From JAEMQF01 sp031419715 (GTDB lineage: Bacteria > Pseudomonadota > Gammaproteobacteria > Burkholderiales > Burkholderiaceae_C), in contig JANOLJ010000336.1 of NCBI GenBank assembly GCA_031419715.1, positions 8,246 through 72,245 of the forward strand: 64,000 nucleotides of DNA. Reading direction: 5' to 3'. Numbering within the stretch: position 1 is the stretch's first letter; each line of letters starts with the position of its first letter. Made by a program: the position numbers and the translations under genes. The notes beneath the pieces were generated by a model that saw only the letters and a list, made by a program, of their open reading frames with translations, was not told the origin of the DNA and ran no database searches. Shown here piece by piece: positions 1-8,401 of the stretch.

Positions 1-466
1 GCGGCGCGCCCGCGTGCAGCATGTAGGCCACCGGCGGGTTCACCCATTTCATTGAGGGCGACGACCCCGCTGGCCGGTCGCAGGCGCGATGCGCGAATTT
101 CCCGCCAGGCGGGCGTGCCGCGCAAAAGGCGGCAAAGGTCGCGCGAATTTGCTCGCGCGGCAGCGCCGCGTAGTGTGTGATGAGCGCGGGCCAGGTCATC
201 GGCCACCCCAGGTGCACGACCAGCTCCCGCGGCAGGCCGAAAGGAAAATCGAAAGCCCCGAGCCATGGGCCGGGCGTGCGCAGCCACCGCGCCAGCGCAG
301 CAAAGTCGGGCAGCAGATGCAGCGCATCCAGCGCCACACCGCCCGCGACGGGGTGGCCAAGCGCCAGGGCAATGGGTTTGGCCGGCCGGGGGCGACTCGT
401 GAAGTCGACGCCGACGAGCACGGGAAAATCGCGAGGCGTGTCTGGCATTGATGGCGTTAAAGTCAT
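1..466 (-). CDS. DUF429-family protein, C-terminus cut off by window edge
   Basis: The reading frame runs on the minus strand from an ATG at 466 to the window edge with no stop, giving about 155 residues of an incomplete protein. Near the N-terminus VLVGVDFTS resembles the first strand and acidic residue of the RNase H-like fold to which DUF429 proteins are assigned. Later come GAFDFPFGLPRELV and PSMKWVNPPVAYMLHAG, which I recognise from Burkholderiales DUF429 proteins. A second in-frame ATG at 448 is an alternative start. It is divergent from the S10 peptidase gene, with about 50 bp between. The biological role of DUF429 proteins is not established; the nuclease idea is an inference from fold. 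Confidence 0.7.
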   Translation of the reverse strand, partial: MTLTPSMPDTPRDFPVLVGVDFTSRPRPAKPIALALGHPVAGGVALDALHLLPDFAALARWLRTPGPWLGAFDFPFGLPRELVVHLGWPMTWPALITHYAALPREQIRATFAAFCAARPPGGKFAHRACDRPAGSSPSMKWVNPPVAYMLHAGAP

Positions 467-519
467 GCTCGCTTTGCATCATCAAGTTTCCGCGACAACT
501 TCGAAGATCACAATCACGC

Positions 520-2052
520 ATGCCCGAGCCCACGGACAAAACCCTATCCAGCCCGGCGCCACCACCGCGCGAACACATCGTCAGCACCGACCACAGCGTC
601 ACCCTCGGTGGTCACACGCTCGAATACACGGTCACTTGCGGCACGCTGCTGCTGCGCCTGTACAACGAGACGCCGGATCCGAAAGCGCAAGGCCCGAACG
701 GCTCGGCCGGCGCGCCTGTTCAAGCGCCGGACAAGGCCCGCGCCGAGTTCTTCTTCATCGCCTACACGCGCAAAGACGCACCGCCCGGCACACCACCCCA
801 CGAGCCACGCGCCCTGACTTTCGCCTTCAACGGCGGCCCGGGGTCGAGCAGCGTGTGGCTGCACCTGGGCTTGCTCGGTCCGCACGTGGTGGCGACCGAC
901 GACACCGGCCTCGCGCCGCCGCCACCCTATGCGCTGCGCGGCAACGAGCACACGCTGCTCACCCACAGCGACCTGGTCTTCATCGACCCGGTGGGCACCG
1001 GCCATTCGCGCATGCTCGACGGCGAGCCGACCACCGAGTTTCACGAGTACCAGCGCGACCTCGACTCGGTGAGCGAATTCATCCGCCTGTACCTGACGCG
1101 CTTTGACCGCTGGGCCAGCCCGAAGTACCTGATCGGCGAGAGTTACGGCACGACCCGAGCCGCCGGCTTGTCGCACCACTTGCAGGAAAAACACGACATC
1201 TTTCTGAACGGCGTGATGCTCGTGTCCCTCGCGATCGACATGCAAACGCTCAGCTTCGATCACGCGAACGACCTGCCCTACGCGCTGTTCCTTCCGAGCT
1301 ACGCCGCCACCGCTTGGTATCACCGCGCGCTGCCATTGGACATGCAGCGCAAGGCCTTGCGCGAAGTGATCGCCGCCGCAGAGACCTTTGCCAACGCCGA
1401 ATACAGCCTGGCCTTGATGCAGGGTTCGCGCCTGTCGCTGGCTGAGCGCGAACGCATTGCCTCGCAGGTGGCGCGCTTCACCGGCCTGTCCATCGACTAC
1501 GTGCTGCGCTGCGACCTGCGTCCGCTCGATGCGCGCTTTTGCAAGGAACTGCTGCGCCAACGCGGCCAGACGGTCGGGCGCCTGGACTCGCGCTTCGTCG
1601 GCCAGGACCGCGACGACGCTGGCGAGCAACCCGAAGCTGACGCGGCGATGAGCAATCTGGCGGGTGCCTATGCGGCGGGCATCAACCGCTTGCTGCGTTC
1701 ATCCTTCAAGTTCGAGAGCGACGCGCCCTATGTCGTGCATGCGCCGCTGTGGCAAAAGTGGAAGTGGAAAGACTTCGAGAACAAATATGTGAACGTTGGC
1801 GCCAGCCTGCGCCGCGCGATACAGGCCAATCCCCACATGCGCGTGTACGTGGCGAGCGGCTTCTACGATCTGGCCACGCCGCATGCCGCGGCCGACTACA
1901 CGCTGAGCCACCTGGGTCTGCGCGACTCGCAAGCAGCGAACATCAGCGTCAACTATTTCGAGGCTGGCCACATGATGTACATCCACCAACCCTCGCTGGC
2001 GCGCATGGCGATGCAGTTGCGCTCGTTCGTCAAGTCGCAGAATGATCGGTGA
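520..2052 (+). CDS. Peptidase S10, serine carboxypeptidase family
   Basis: A 510-residue protein of the S10 (carboxypeptidase Y-like) alpha/beta hydrolase family, which removes C-terminal residues from peptides. The oxyanion-side motif FNGGPGSSSVW and the nucleophile motif GESYGT (Ser208) are present. The Asp in FYDLATPH (about 450) and the His in EAGHMMYIH (about 484) complete the triad. The frame is open back to an ATG at 448, but ATG 520 (MPEPTDK) is preferred because the earlier stretch is unlike the family. No convincing signal peptide is visible, so secretion is uncertain. A CACAAT hexamer ends 5 bases before the ATG, so a very short or absent leader is possible. It converges on the next gene with an 11-bp gap. 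Confidence 0.88.
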   Translation: MPEPTDKTLSSPAPPPREHIVSTDHSVTLGGHTLEYTVTCGTLLLRLYNETPDPKAQGPNGSAGAPVQAPDKARAEFFFIAYTRKDAPPGTPPHEPRALTFAFNGGPGSSSVWLHLGLLGPHVVATDDTGLAPPPPYALRGNEHTLLTHSDLVFIDPVGTGHSRMLDGEPTTEFHEYQRDLDSVSEFIRLYLTRFDRWASPKYLIGESYGTTRAAGLSHHLQEKHDIFLNGVMLVSLAIDMQTLSFDHANDLPYALFLPSYAATAWYHRALPLDMQRKALREVIAAAETFANAEYSLALMQGSRLSLAERERIASQVARFTGLSIDYVLRCDLRPLDARFCKELLRQRGQTVGRLDSRFVGQDRDDAGEQPEADAAMSNLAGAYAAGINRLLRSSFKFESDAPYVVHAPLWQKWKWKDFENKYVNVGASLRRAIQANPHMRVYVASGFYDLATPHAAADYTLSHLGLRDSQAANISVNYFEAGHMMYIHQPSLARMAMQLRSFVKSQNDR

Positions 2053-2063
2053 CGCGCCGCGTC

Positions 2064-2567
2064 TCAATCAAAGGACGACTGCACTGTCCCTAGAAATCCT
2101 TCGAATCCGCCCTCACGGTCGGTGTAGTTGGCACTGATCGTCGCCAGCGTGGTTTCTCGCTCCTGGGCAATGAAACGCTCAAGTTCGCGGTAGTGGTCGG
2201 GCGTGAAATTCTGGCCTTCGCTGAGCAGGGCGATCTCGGCAATGACCGCCCAGTCAATCTCCTGCGAAGTGACCCACACGCGTGCCCCTTGCGGCAAGTT
2301 GTGCAGCAGTTCGGCCATGGCGCATTCATGGTCGCTCAAGGCCACCGACACTGAATCGGGCCAGCGCCGCAGATGCGCTTCGTCGTCGCGCAGCGGCGCC
2401 CACATCGCCACCAGATATTGCGGCGGATGGGTTTCGATCGCGTCACCCTGATCGGTCTGGATCACCTGGGCGATCGGCCCGATGATGCGGCGCACGGCGC
2501 CGATCCACACGCCAGCTTCGGGGCGTGCAACGATGCGGTGGTCGATCGCGGCACTGTGTCGGTCCAT
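2064..2567 (-). CDS. Conserved hypothetical protein, about 167 aa
   Basis: I do not recognise a family. The start is set at ATG 2567 because GAGGA lies about 7-8 bases upstream; an in-frame ATG at 2588 has no such site. The protein is acidic, with a strand-rich N-terminal half (YLVAMWAPLRDDE) and a charged helical C-terminal half around HYRELERFIAQERE. It has no membrane segment, signal peptide or cysteine motif. It lies between the convergent S10 peptidase gene and the downstream end of clsB, with about 120 bp separating it from the latter. Codon use matches the neighbours, so there is no sign of recent acquisition. Confidence 0.6.
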   Translation of the reverse strand: MDRHSAAIDHRIVARPEAGVWIGAVRRIIGPIAQVIQTDQGDAIETHPPQYLVAMWAPLRDDEAHLRRWPDSVSVALSDHECAMAELLHNLPQGARVWVTSQEIDWAVIAEIALLSEGQNFTPDHYRELERFIAQERETTLATISANYTDREGGFEGFLGTVQSSFD

Positions 2568-2686
2568 GGCGTCCTCGTTTGGCTGCATTGTGCCGGCGGG
2601 GTCTCGACGCGCGCCTCCCACATCCGTGGGGGCGCGGGCCCTATCGGCTTCGGCATGGGCCACCTGTCCAGGGTGGTTGCGCCAGA

Positions 2687-3952
2687 TCAGTAGCGATTCC
2701 CGCTGATGAAAATCGCGATCCGCATCAGCGCGTACGCGACCCAATTCAGCAGCCGCGCCAACCACGGCCGGTTGATGTGCGCCGCGCGTTCGACACGATG
2801 GCCCTCGTCGATCGCGCGCAGCAAATGGGCTCGCAGCTCGGCGGCGAAAGCATCGTCTCGCACCAGCACGTTCGCCTCGCGTGCGAGCAACAGGCTCAAG
2901 GGATCGAGGTTCGACGAGCCTACCGTGGCGAGCGCACCGCCCGGCGCATCCATCACCGCAACCTTGGCGTGCAGAAAGCTCGGCGCGTATTCGTAGATCG
3001 TGATTCCCGCATCGAGCAACACGCTGTACACGGCCCGGCTGGCGTGGTGCTGCAAGAAGTATTCATAGCGGCCCTGCAGCAGCAAGGTGATGCGCACGCC
3101 GCGGCGTGCCGCGCGCAACAAGGCGCGCTGGAGTTGCACGCCGGGAATGAAGTAGGCATTGGCGATCAGGATTTCGCTCTGTGCCAAGGCGATGGCGACG
3201 CGGTAGGTGCCTTCGATGCGGCGCCGAAAGCGCACGTTGTCGCGCAACACGAGCGCGGCCAGCGGTCCGAGCCTCGACTCGCCGATCTGGCTTTCGGGCA
3301 GGTCCGACAGGCCCGACATCGCGGTGCTGTCGCCGCGGCTCTCGACCATGTCCACACCTGCCGCGGCGGCCTCGCGCGCGGCGTGGATCGCACCTTCCAG
3401 ATCGACCTTGCGGGTTTCGCGCGCCAGTTGCAGGCGCCACCACAGGCGCGTCATCGTGTCGTGCACGTCGGCGACCAGCGGCCCGGTGATGCGCACCGCG
3501 AAGTCCAGGCGCGGCAACGCCAGTTCGCCGTGGTTCGGGTCGAAGTGATCATCGAGCAGGTTGATGCCGCCGCAAAACGCGACCGCAGCGTCGACCACAC
3601 ACAGCTTGCGGTGCAAGCGCCGCCAGCGCCGGGGTACGAGCAGGCGCCAGCCCCGGGCCGGGTTGAAGATGCGCCAGCGCACGCCGGCCGCGCCCCAACG
3701 CTGCTGCCACGCGCTGGGAATGTCATCGGTGCCGACGCCGTCAACAATGACGCAGACTTTCACGCCGCGCGCCGCCGCGCGTTCCAGCGCCTCGGCCACC
3801 ACGATCACGGAGCGCGCGAAGTCGAAGATATAGGTCTCGAGCAACACTTCGTCTTGCGCGGCGTCGATGGTCGTCACGAGCGCGGGGAAGAGTTCGTCGC
3901 CCCCCTTGAGCAGGGTCAGGCCATGATTCGGGCGCAGCGCTTGGCCGCGCAT
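2687..3952 (-). CDS. clsB: Cardiolipin synthase (ClsB-type phospholipase D family)
   Basis: About 421 residues with two HKD catalytic motifs of the phospholipase D superfamily: HRKLCVVD (H114, K116, D121) and HAKVAVMD (H328, K330, D335), each followed by the usual Gly/Ser-Asn residues (GSSNLD after the second). ClsB-type enzymes condense phospholipids to cardiolipin at the inner membrane. There is no long N-terminal transmembrane region, which points to ClsB rather than ClsA. The start is uncertain: ATG 3952 is used, but a GTG at 3985, seven bases after the stop of the upstream endonuclease-like gene, would give an 11-residue longer product. It follows that gene in an apparent operon, as often seen for clsB. 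Confidence 0.85.
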   Translation of the reverse strand: MRGQALRPNHGLTLLKGGDELFPALVTTIDAAQDEVLLETYIFDFARSVIVVAEALERAAARGVKVCVIVDGVGTDDIPSAWQQRWGAAGVRWRIFNPARGWRLLVPRRWRRLHRKLCVVDAAVAFCGGINLLDDHFDPNHGELALPRLDFAVRITGPLVADVHDTMTRLWWRLQLARETRKVDLEGAIHAAREAAAAGVDMVESRGDSTAMSGLSDLPESQIGESRLGPLAALVLRDNVRFRRRIEGTYRVAIALAQSEILIANAYFIPGVQLQRALLRAARRGVRITLLLQGRYEYFLQHHASRAVYSVLLDAGITIYEYAPSFLHAKVAVMDAPGGALATVGSSNLDPLSLLLAREANVLVRDDAFAAELRAHLLRAIDEGHRVERAAHINRPWLARLLNWVAYALMRIAIFISGNRY

Positions 3953-3992
3953 GTGTGGGCTTGGGCGTGGGGCAGCGGGCGCCACGGTAGGT

Positions 3993-4781
3993 TCAAGCCA
4001 ACTCAAGCTCCGCCACGAGCGGCAGATGGTCCGACATGCGCGCCCACGCCACACCGCGTGGCACCGAAGTCGACACGCAGCGCATGCCGCGGGTGTAGAT
4101 GCGGTCCAGCGAAAACACAGGAACCCTTGACGGAAAGGTGTTCACCCGGGAACCACGCGCACCCTCGACGGCGGCGCGCGTCAAACCGCAGTGGCGCATC
4201 GGCGCGTCGAGTTTTTCGCCCCAGTCGTTGAAGTCACCGGCCACGATCAACGGCGCATCATGCGGCACCTCGGCCTCGACGAAGCGCGCCAGGCGTTCCA
4301 CCTGGCGCACCCGGCCGGAATGCATGAGGCCGAGATGCGCCACGACGGCGTGCAACGTGGTGTCGCGCCACTGCACCGGCACATGCAGCAGGCCGCGTTG
4401 CTCGAATCGATGGTCCGACACATCGTGGTGCCCGCAGTCGCCGAGCGGCCAGCGTGACAGCAGCGCGTTGCCATGTTCACCGAAGCGCGTCAGCGCGTTT
4501 GTGCGGTAGGCCACGGTGTAGCCCTCGGGCGGCAGGTAGGCGGCCTGGGGCTGGCGCGGCCAACCGCGGTGGGTGTCGGGGAAGCGCCGCGCATCGGCGC
4601 GATTCGAGTGCCGCACTTCCTGGAGAAACACCATGTCGGCGTCGAGCGCCTCGATGCCCAGCACGAGGTTGTGGATCTCCAGGCGCTTGCGCGGGCCCAG
4701 GCCGCGCACGCCTTTGTGGATGTTGTAGGTGGCCACGCGCAACAGGTGGGCGCCTTGCAGGGTGGACGGCGCGTGCGTCAT
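3993..4781 (-). CDS. Endonuclease/exonuclease/phosphatase family protein
   Basis: A 262-residue EEP-superfamily protein. Visible family features are the N-terminal TYNIHKG motif, the metal-binding Glu in FLQEVRHSN, the central GDFNDWGEKLD and the C-terminal SDHLPLVAELEL with the catalytic Asp-His pair. The superfamily covers nucleases, phosphatases and phospholipases; the neighbouring clsB makes a lipid- or membrane-related role plausible, but the substrate cannot be read from sequence. ATG 4781 overlaps the stop of nudB by 4 bases (ATGA), indicating translational coupling in nudB-EEP-clsB. Confidence 0.83.
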   Translation of the reverse strand: MTHAPSTLQGAHLLRVATYNIHKGVRGLGPRKRLEIHNLVLGIEALDADMVFLQEVRHSNRADARRFPDTHRGWPRQPQAAYLPPEGYTVAYRTNALTRFGEHGNALLSRWPLGDCGHHDVSDHRFEQRGLLHVPVQWRDTTLHAVVAHLGLMHSGRVRQVERLARFVEAEVPHDAPLIVAGDFNDWGEKLDAPMRHCGLTRAAVEGARGSRVNTFPSRVPVFSLDRIYTRGMRCVSTSVPRGVAWARMSDHLPLVAELELA

Positions 4782-5329
4782 TCGACGAATCGCGGCAGGT
4801 GCAGGATCGCCTCGGCGTTGGACGCCGAAAAGCAGCGCTCCGCTGCCTCGCGCCACGGCAGCCACTCGTGGCGCAAGTGCTCGCGCGGCGACAGGCTGAC
4901 CGCCACGTCGCGCGGCACGCACAGGCCGAACACATGTTCGGTGTTGTGCGTGACACCGGGCGCATACCGATGGCGCCAGATGGGATAGATCTCGTAAACG
5001 TTGCTCAGGCGCCAGTCGCGCAGGGCCTCGTGAGGCACGAGGGGTGAGCCGATCAGGATGCCCGTCTCTTCAGCAACTTCGCGCACCGCCGTGTGCGTGA
5101 GTGACTCACTCACACTGTCTTTCGAGCCGGTCACGCTTTGCCAATAACCCGGGTTATCGGCGCGCTCGATGAGCAACACGTCGAGCGCGCTGCAATGAAT
5201 CACCACCAGCACCGACACCGGAATCTTCGGCGGGCGGCGCTGCGCCGCGCGTTGCGCCGGGCTCATCGTTGTGTACACGGCGATCTGTGGGCTGGTATGC
5301 GGGCCTGGTGTGCGGGCTGGAATGTTCAC
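4778..5329 (-). CDS. nudB: Dihydroneopterin triphosphate diphosphatase (Nudix)
   Basis: A Nudix hydrolase with a complete Nudix box: G in TGSKDSVSE followed by REVAEETG. The surrounding sequence (SVLVVIH, NPGYWQSVTGS, THNTEHVFGL) matches NudB, which removes pyrophosphate from dihydroneopterin triphosphate in folate synthesis. The 183-residue version starts at a GTG whose last two bases overlap the aspS stop (GTGA), favouring translational coupling. An ATG at 5266 would give 162 residues, closer to the usual 150 or so, but has no visible ribosome binding site. It lies in the operon aspS-nudB-EEP-clsB. Confidence 0.85.
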   Translation of the reverse strand: MNIPARTPGPHTSPQIAVYTTMSPAQRAAQRRPPKIPVSVLVVIHCSALDVLLIERADNPGYWQSVTGSKDSVSESLTHTAVREVAEETGILIGSPLVPHEALRDWRLSNVYEIYPIWRHRYAPGVTHNTEHVFGLCVPRDVAVSLSPREHLRHEWLPWREAAERCFSASNAEAILHLPRFVE

Positions 5330-7113
5330 GCGGCTTGCGCGGTGCGCAGCCGAATGTGCAGCTCGCGCAACTGTTTTTCGTCAACGCCGCTCGGCGCACT
5401 CGTCAACAGACATTGGGCGCGCTGCGTCTTGGGGAAGGCGATCACGTCGCGCAGCGATTCCGCGCCGGTCATCAGCATCACGAAACGGTCCAGGCCAATC
5501 GCGATGCCGCCGTGCGGCGGCGCGCCGTAGCGCAGCGCGTCGAGCAAAAAGCCGAACTTGAGTTGGGCCTCTTCGGGCCCGATTTGCAGCGCGCGGAACA
5601 CCTTGCTCTGCACCTCTTCTCGGTGGATCCGCACCGAGCCGCCTCCGAGTTCGATGCCGTTGAGCACCACGTCGTAGGCCTTGGCCACGCAACGCCCGGG
5701 GTCGGTTTCCAACCAGTCTTCGTGCCCGTCTTTCGGCGCCGTGAACGGGTGGTGCACGGCGTTCCAGCGCTGCGCCGCGGAGTCGAACTCGAACATCGGG
5801 AAATCCACCACCCACAGCGGCTCCCAATCGCCCTGCACAAGGCCGCGCGCCTTGCCGAAATCGCTGTGGCCGACCTTGACGCGCAGCGCGCCCAAGGCGT
5901 CGTTCACGACGCTGGCCTTGTCGGCGCCGAAGAACAGCAAGTCGCCATCGCGCGCGCCAGTGCGCGCGAGAATCTGCGCGAGCGCCGCATCATGCAGATT
6001 CTTCACCACCGGTGACTGCAAGCCTTCACGACCTTTGGCTGCGTCGTTCACCTTGATCCACGCCAAGCCCTTGGCACCGTAGATCTTCACGAACTCGGTG
6101 TAGCCGTCGATCTCGCCGCGGCTCATTTCGCCGCCGCCGGGAATGCGCAATGCCGCAACGCGCCCACCCACGGCCTGCGCCGGGCCGGAGAAGACCTTGA
6201 AGTCGACATCGCGCATCACCTCGGTCAGCTCGGTGAGTTCGAGCTTGACGCGCAGGTCAGGCTTGTCGGAACCGAAGCGCGCCATCGCGTCGGCATACAA
6301 CATCACCGGGAACGGCGGCAACGTGACGCCGATCGCATGTTCGAACGTGCTGCGGATCATGCCTTCGAACATCGTACGGATCTCCACCTCGGTGAGGAAC
6401 GAGGTCTCAATGTCGATCTGCGTGAATTCGGGTTGCCGGTCGGCGCGCAAGTCTTCGTCACGAAAACACTTCACGATCTGGTAGTAGCGATCAAAGCCGG
6501 CGACCATCAGCAGTTGCTTGAAGAGTTGCGGCGATTGCGGCAACGCGAAAAACTCGCCCGGGTGAACGCGACTGGGCACGAGGTAGTCGCGCGCGCCTTC
6601 GGGCGTGCTCTTGGTCAGCATCGGCGTCTCGATGTCGATGAAACCGTTCGCGTCGAGAAACTTGCGCACCTCCATCGCGACGCGGTAGCGCAGCTTCAGG
6701 TTGCGCTGCATCGCCGGGCGGCGCAGATCGAGCACGCGGTGCGTCAGGCGCGTCGTCTCCGACAGGTTGTCGTCGTCGAGCTGGAACGGCGGTGTGATGC
6801 TCGGGTTCAGCACCTCGATCTCCAGGCACAGCACTTCGATCTTGCCGCTCGTGAGGTTGGCGTTTTCCGTGCCCGCCGGGCGCGCGCGAACACGGCCGCT
6901 GATGCGCAGGCAAAACTCGTTGCGCACGTCCTCGGCGGTCTTGAACATCGCGGCGCGGTCCGGGTCGCACACCACCTGCACCAGGCCTTCGCGGTCGCGC
7001 AGGTCGATGAAGATCACGCCACCATGGTCGCGGCGGCGGTGCGCCCAGCCCATCAGCGTGACGGTTTGCCCGAGCAGCGTTTCGCTCACCAGGCCGCAGT
7101 ATGTCGTTCTCAT
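5326..7113 (-). CDS. aspS: Aspartyl-tRNA synthetase, likely non-discriminating
   Basis: A full-length bacterial class IIb enzyme of 595 residues: an N-terminal OB anticodon-binding domain (RDHGGVIFIDLRDREG), class II motif 2 (FRDEDLRADRQPEFTQID), the bacterial insertion domain and motif 3 (GIAIGLDRFVMLM). It charges tRNA with aspartate. His30 in RRRDHGG is the residue linked in established work to relaxed tRNA-Asp/tRNA-Asn recognition; discriminating enzymes such as that of E. coli have Leu there. This suggests that Asn-tRNA is made through the GatCAB amidotransferase pathway. ATG 7113 is preceded by TGGAG at good spacing. Confidence 0.97.
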   Translation of the reverse strand: MRTTYCGLVSETLLGQTVTLMGWAHRRRDHGGVIFIDLRDREGLVQVVCDPDRAAMFKTAEDVRNEFCLRISGRVRARPAGTENANLTSGKIEVLCLEIEVLNPSITPPFQLDDDNLSETTRLTHRVLDLRRPAMQRNLKLRYRVAMEVRKFLDANGFIDIETPMLTKSTPEGARDYLVPSRVHPGEFFALPQSPQLFKQLLMVAGFDRYYQIVKCFRDEDLRADRQPEFTQIDIETSFLTEVEIRTMFEGMIRSTFEHAIGVTLPPFPVMLYADAMARFGSDKPDLRVKLELTELTEVMRDVDFKVFSGPAQAVGGRVAALRIPGGGEMSRGEIDGYTEFVKIYGAKGLAWIKVNDAAKGREGLQSPVVKNLHDAALAQILARTGARDGDLLFFGADKASVVNDALGALRVKVGHSDFGKARGLVQGDWEPLWVVDFPMFEFDSAAQRWNAVHHPFTAPKDGHEDWLETDPGRCVAKAYDVVLNGIELGGGSVRIHREEVQSKVFRALQIGPEEAQLKFGFLLDALRYGAPPHGGIAIGLDRFVMLMTGAESLRDVIAFPKTQRAQCLLTSAPSGVDEKQLRELHIRLRTAQAA

Positions 7114-7200
7114 TGTTCGCTCCAGATTGATTGCATCGTGTCTCGAAAGGCCTGCCGCGCTTGGCGGGTCGGCTGGTGTGGGCTTGAGGCGCGGTGCACG

Positions 7201-7222
7201 CCGCGCGTCAACCGCGCGTCAA
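7201..7222. repeat. Two tandem copies of an 11-bp unit at the DUF502 gene end
   Basis: CCGCGCGTCAA occurs twice head to tail (7201-7211 and 7212-7222). The second copy contains the stop codon of the DUF502 gene, so the gene tail has been duplicated just downstream. It lies in the 105-bp gap before aspS, which otherwise holds only the aspS ribosome binding site. Confidence 0.9.
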
Positions 7223-7866
7223 TTTCGCGACGCCTGCGGCAGCGTGACGACGTTGTTGGCCGGGCCCACCACGCCCATCGAGATCACGTACTTCAGGGCT
7301 TCGTCCACGGTCATGCGCAGGGCGATCACGTCGGTGCGCGGCACCATCAGGAAAAAGCCCGAGGTCGGGTTCGGCGTGGTCGGGACATAGATGCTCAGGA
7401 AGTCGCCTCCCAGGTGCGCCGCAGCCTCGCCACTGGGCTTGCCGGTGACGAAAGCGATGGTCCAGGCGCCCGCTCGTGGGTACTCCACCAGCACGGCTTC
7501 GCGAAACGCATTGCCGCTGCTGGAAAACAGCGTGTCCGAGACCTGCTTGACCGAGTTGTAGATCGACTTGACGATCGGGATCTTGGTGAGCAGGCGATGC
7601 CCCTGTTTGAGCCACCACTGGCCGACGATGTTGGCGGCAAAGGCGCCCGTCAGCAGCAGGCCCAGCAGCAAGACAATCGCGCCCAGTCCCGGCACGCGGC
7701 GCAACATTTCCAGCGTGCTGCGCGCCGCTTCCGGCAGCACAGCCTGTGAGGCGCTGAGCAACCAACCGAACACACCGTCAATCACGCCGAGCGCGGCTTG
7801 GAGCACCCAGATCGTGATGGCCATCGGCAGCCAGACGAGGAGCCCGGCAATGAGGTACTTTTTCAA
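7219..7866 (-). CDS. DUF502 family inner-membrane protein
   Basis: A 215-residue DUF502 membrane protein. The start is placed at a TTG at 7866, giving MKKYLIAGLLVWLPMAITIW, because family members typically begin with this sequence and CGGAG lies just upstream; an upstream TTG at 7890 is possible. Two hydrophobic segments (about residues 5-27 and 50-75) are followed by a soluble domain with KIPIVKSIYNSVKQV and PTTPNPTSGFFLMVP, the most conserved part of the family. Function is unknown. It lies directly downstream of the FmdB-type gene and upstream of aspS, a conserved arrangement in this group. Confidence 0.83.
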   Translation of the reverse strand: MKKYLIAGLLVWLPMAITIWVLQAALGVIDGVFGWLLSASQAVLPEAARSTLEMLRRVPGLGAIVLLLGLLLTGAFAANIVGQWWLKQGHRLLTKIPIVKSIYNSVKQVSDTLFSSSGNAFREAVLVEYPRAGAWTIAFVTGKPSGEAAAHLGGDFLSIYVPTTPNPTSGFFLMVPRTDVIALRMTVDEALKYVISMGVVGPANNVVTLPQASRN

Positions 7867-7899
7867 ATCCGCTCCGCGCTTACGCGTCAATCTGCTTCG

Positions 7900-8322
7900 T
7901 CACGGCGGCGTGCTGCCGCTGCCGGCAGGGGCCGAGGGCTTGTCAGCCGTCTTGACCGCCGACGGCGTGGCGGGCTTGGCGGATGCCTTGTCCGCGGTTT
8001 TGTCGGCGGCAGGCGACGCAGGCGCCGGCTGCCCGCCCTTGCTCGCGCTGTCGTCGGCAGCCTTGGCCTCGGTCTTCGCGCCCGAAGCCGCATCGGACGC
8101 GGCGCCTTCACCTTTGTCAGCACTCGCGGGCTTCTGACCATTGCCTTTGAAGTCGGTCACGTACCAGCCCGACCCCTTGAGCTGGAATCCCGCTGCGGTG
8201 ACCTGCTTCTGGAAGGCCTGGGCGCCACACGCCGGACAGGTGTTCAACACGGGGTCGGAAACCCTGCGCAGCACGTCCTTCGCGTGACCGCACGCGTCGC
8301 AACGGTAGGCATAGATCGGCAT
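7900..8322 (-). CDS. FmdB-family zinc-ribbon protein
   Basis: A 140-residue protein beginning MPIYAYRCDACGH, the hallmark of the FmdB regulatory zinc-ribbon family, with Cys8/Cys11 and Cys29/Cys32 as the likely metal ligands. After about residue 65 it continues as an Ala/Lys/Pro/Ser-rich low-complexity tail, longer than in short family members, probably disordered. FmdB was named from a putative regulator of methylotroph formamidase, but the role in proteobacteria is unresolved. ATG 8322 is preceded by a GAGG ribosome binding site. A TACAAT hexamer about 25 bases upstream could be the -10 of the promoter for this and the following genes. Confidence 0.85.
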   Translation of the reverse strand: MPIYAYRCDACGHAKDVLRRVSDPVLNTCPACGAQAFQKQVTAAGFQLKGSGWYVTDFKGNGQKPASADKGEGAASDAASGAKTEAKAADDSASKGGQPAPASPAADKTADKASAKPATPSAVKTADKPSAPAGSGSTPP

Positions 8323-8401
8323 CTGCTCGCCTCGCAATCCAAAGCCGACGATTGTAAGTCGCGGGCGGCGCGTGGCACCGGTGGACGCCCTACTCAGCCG
8401 T

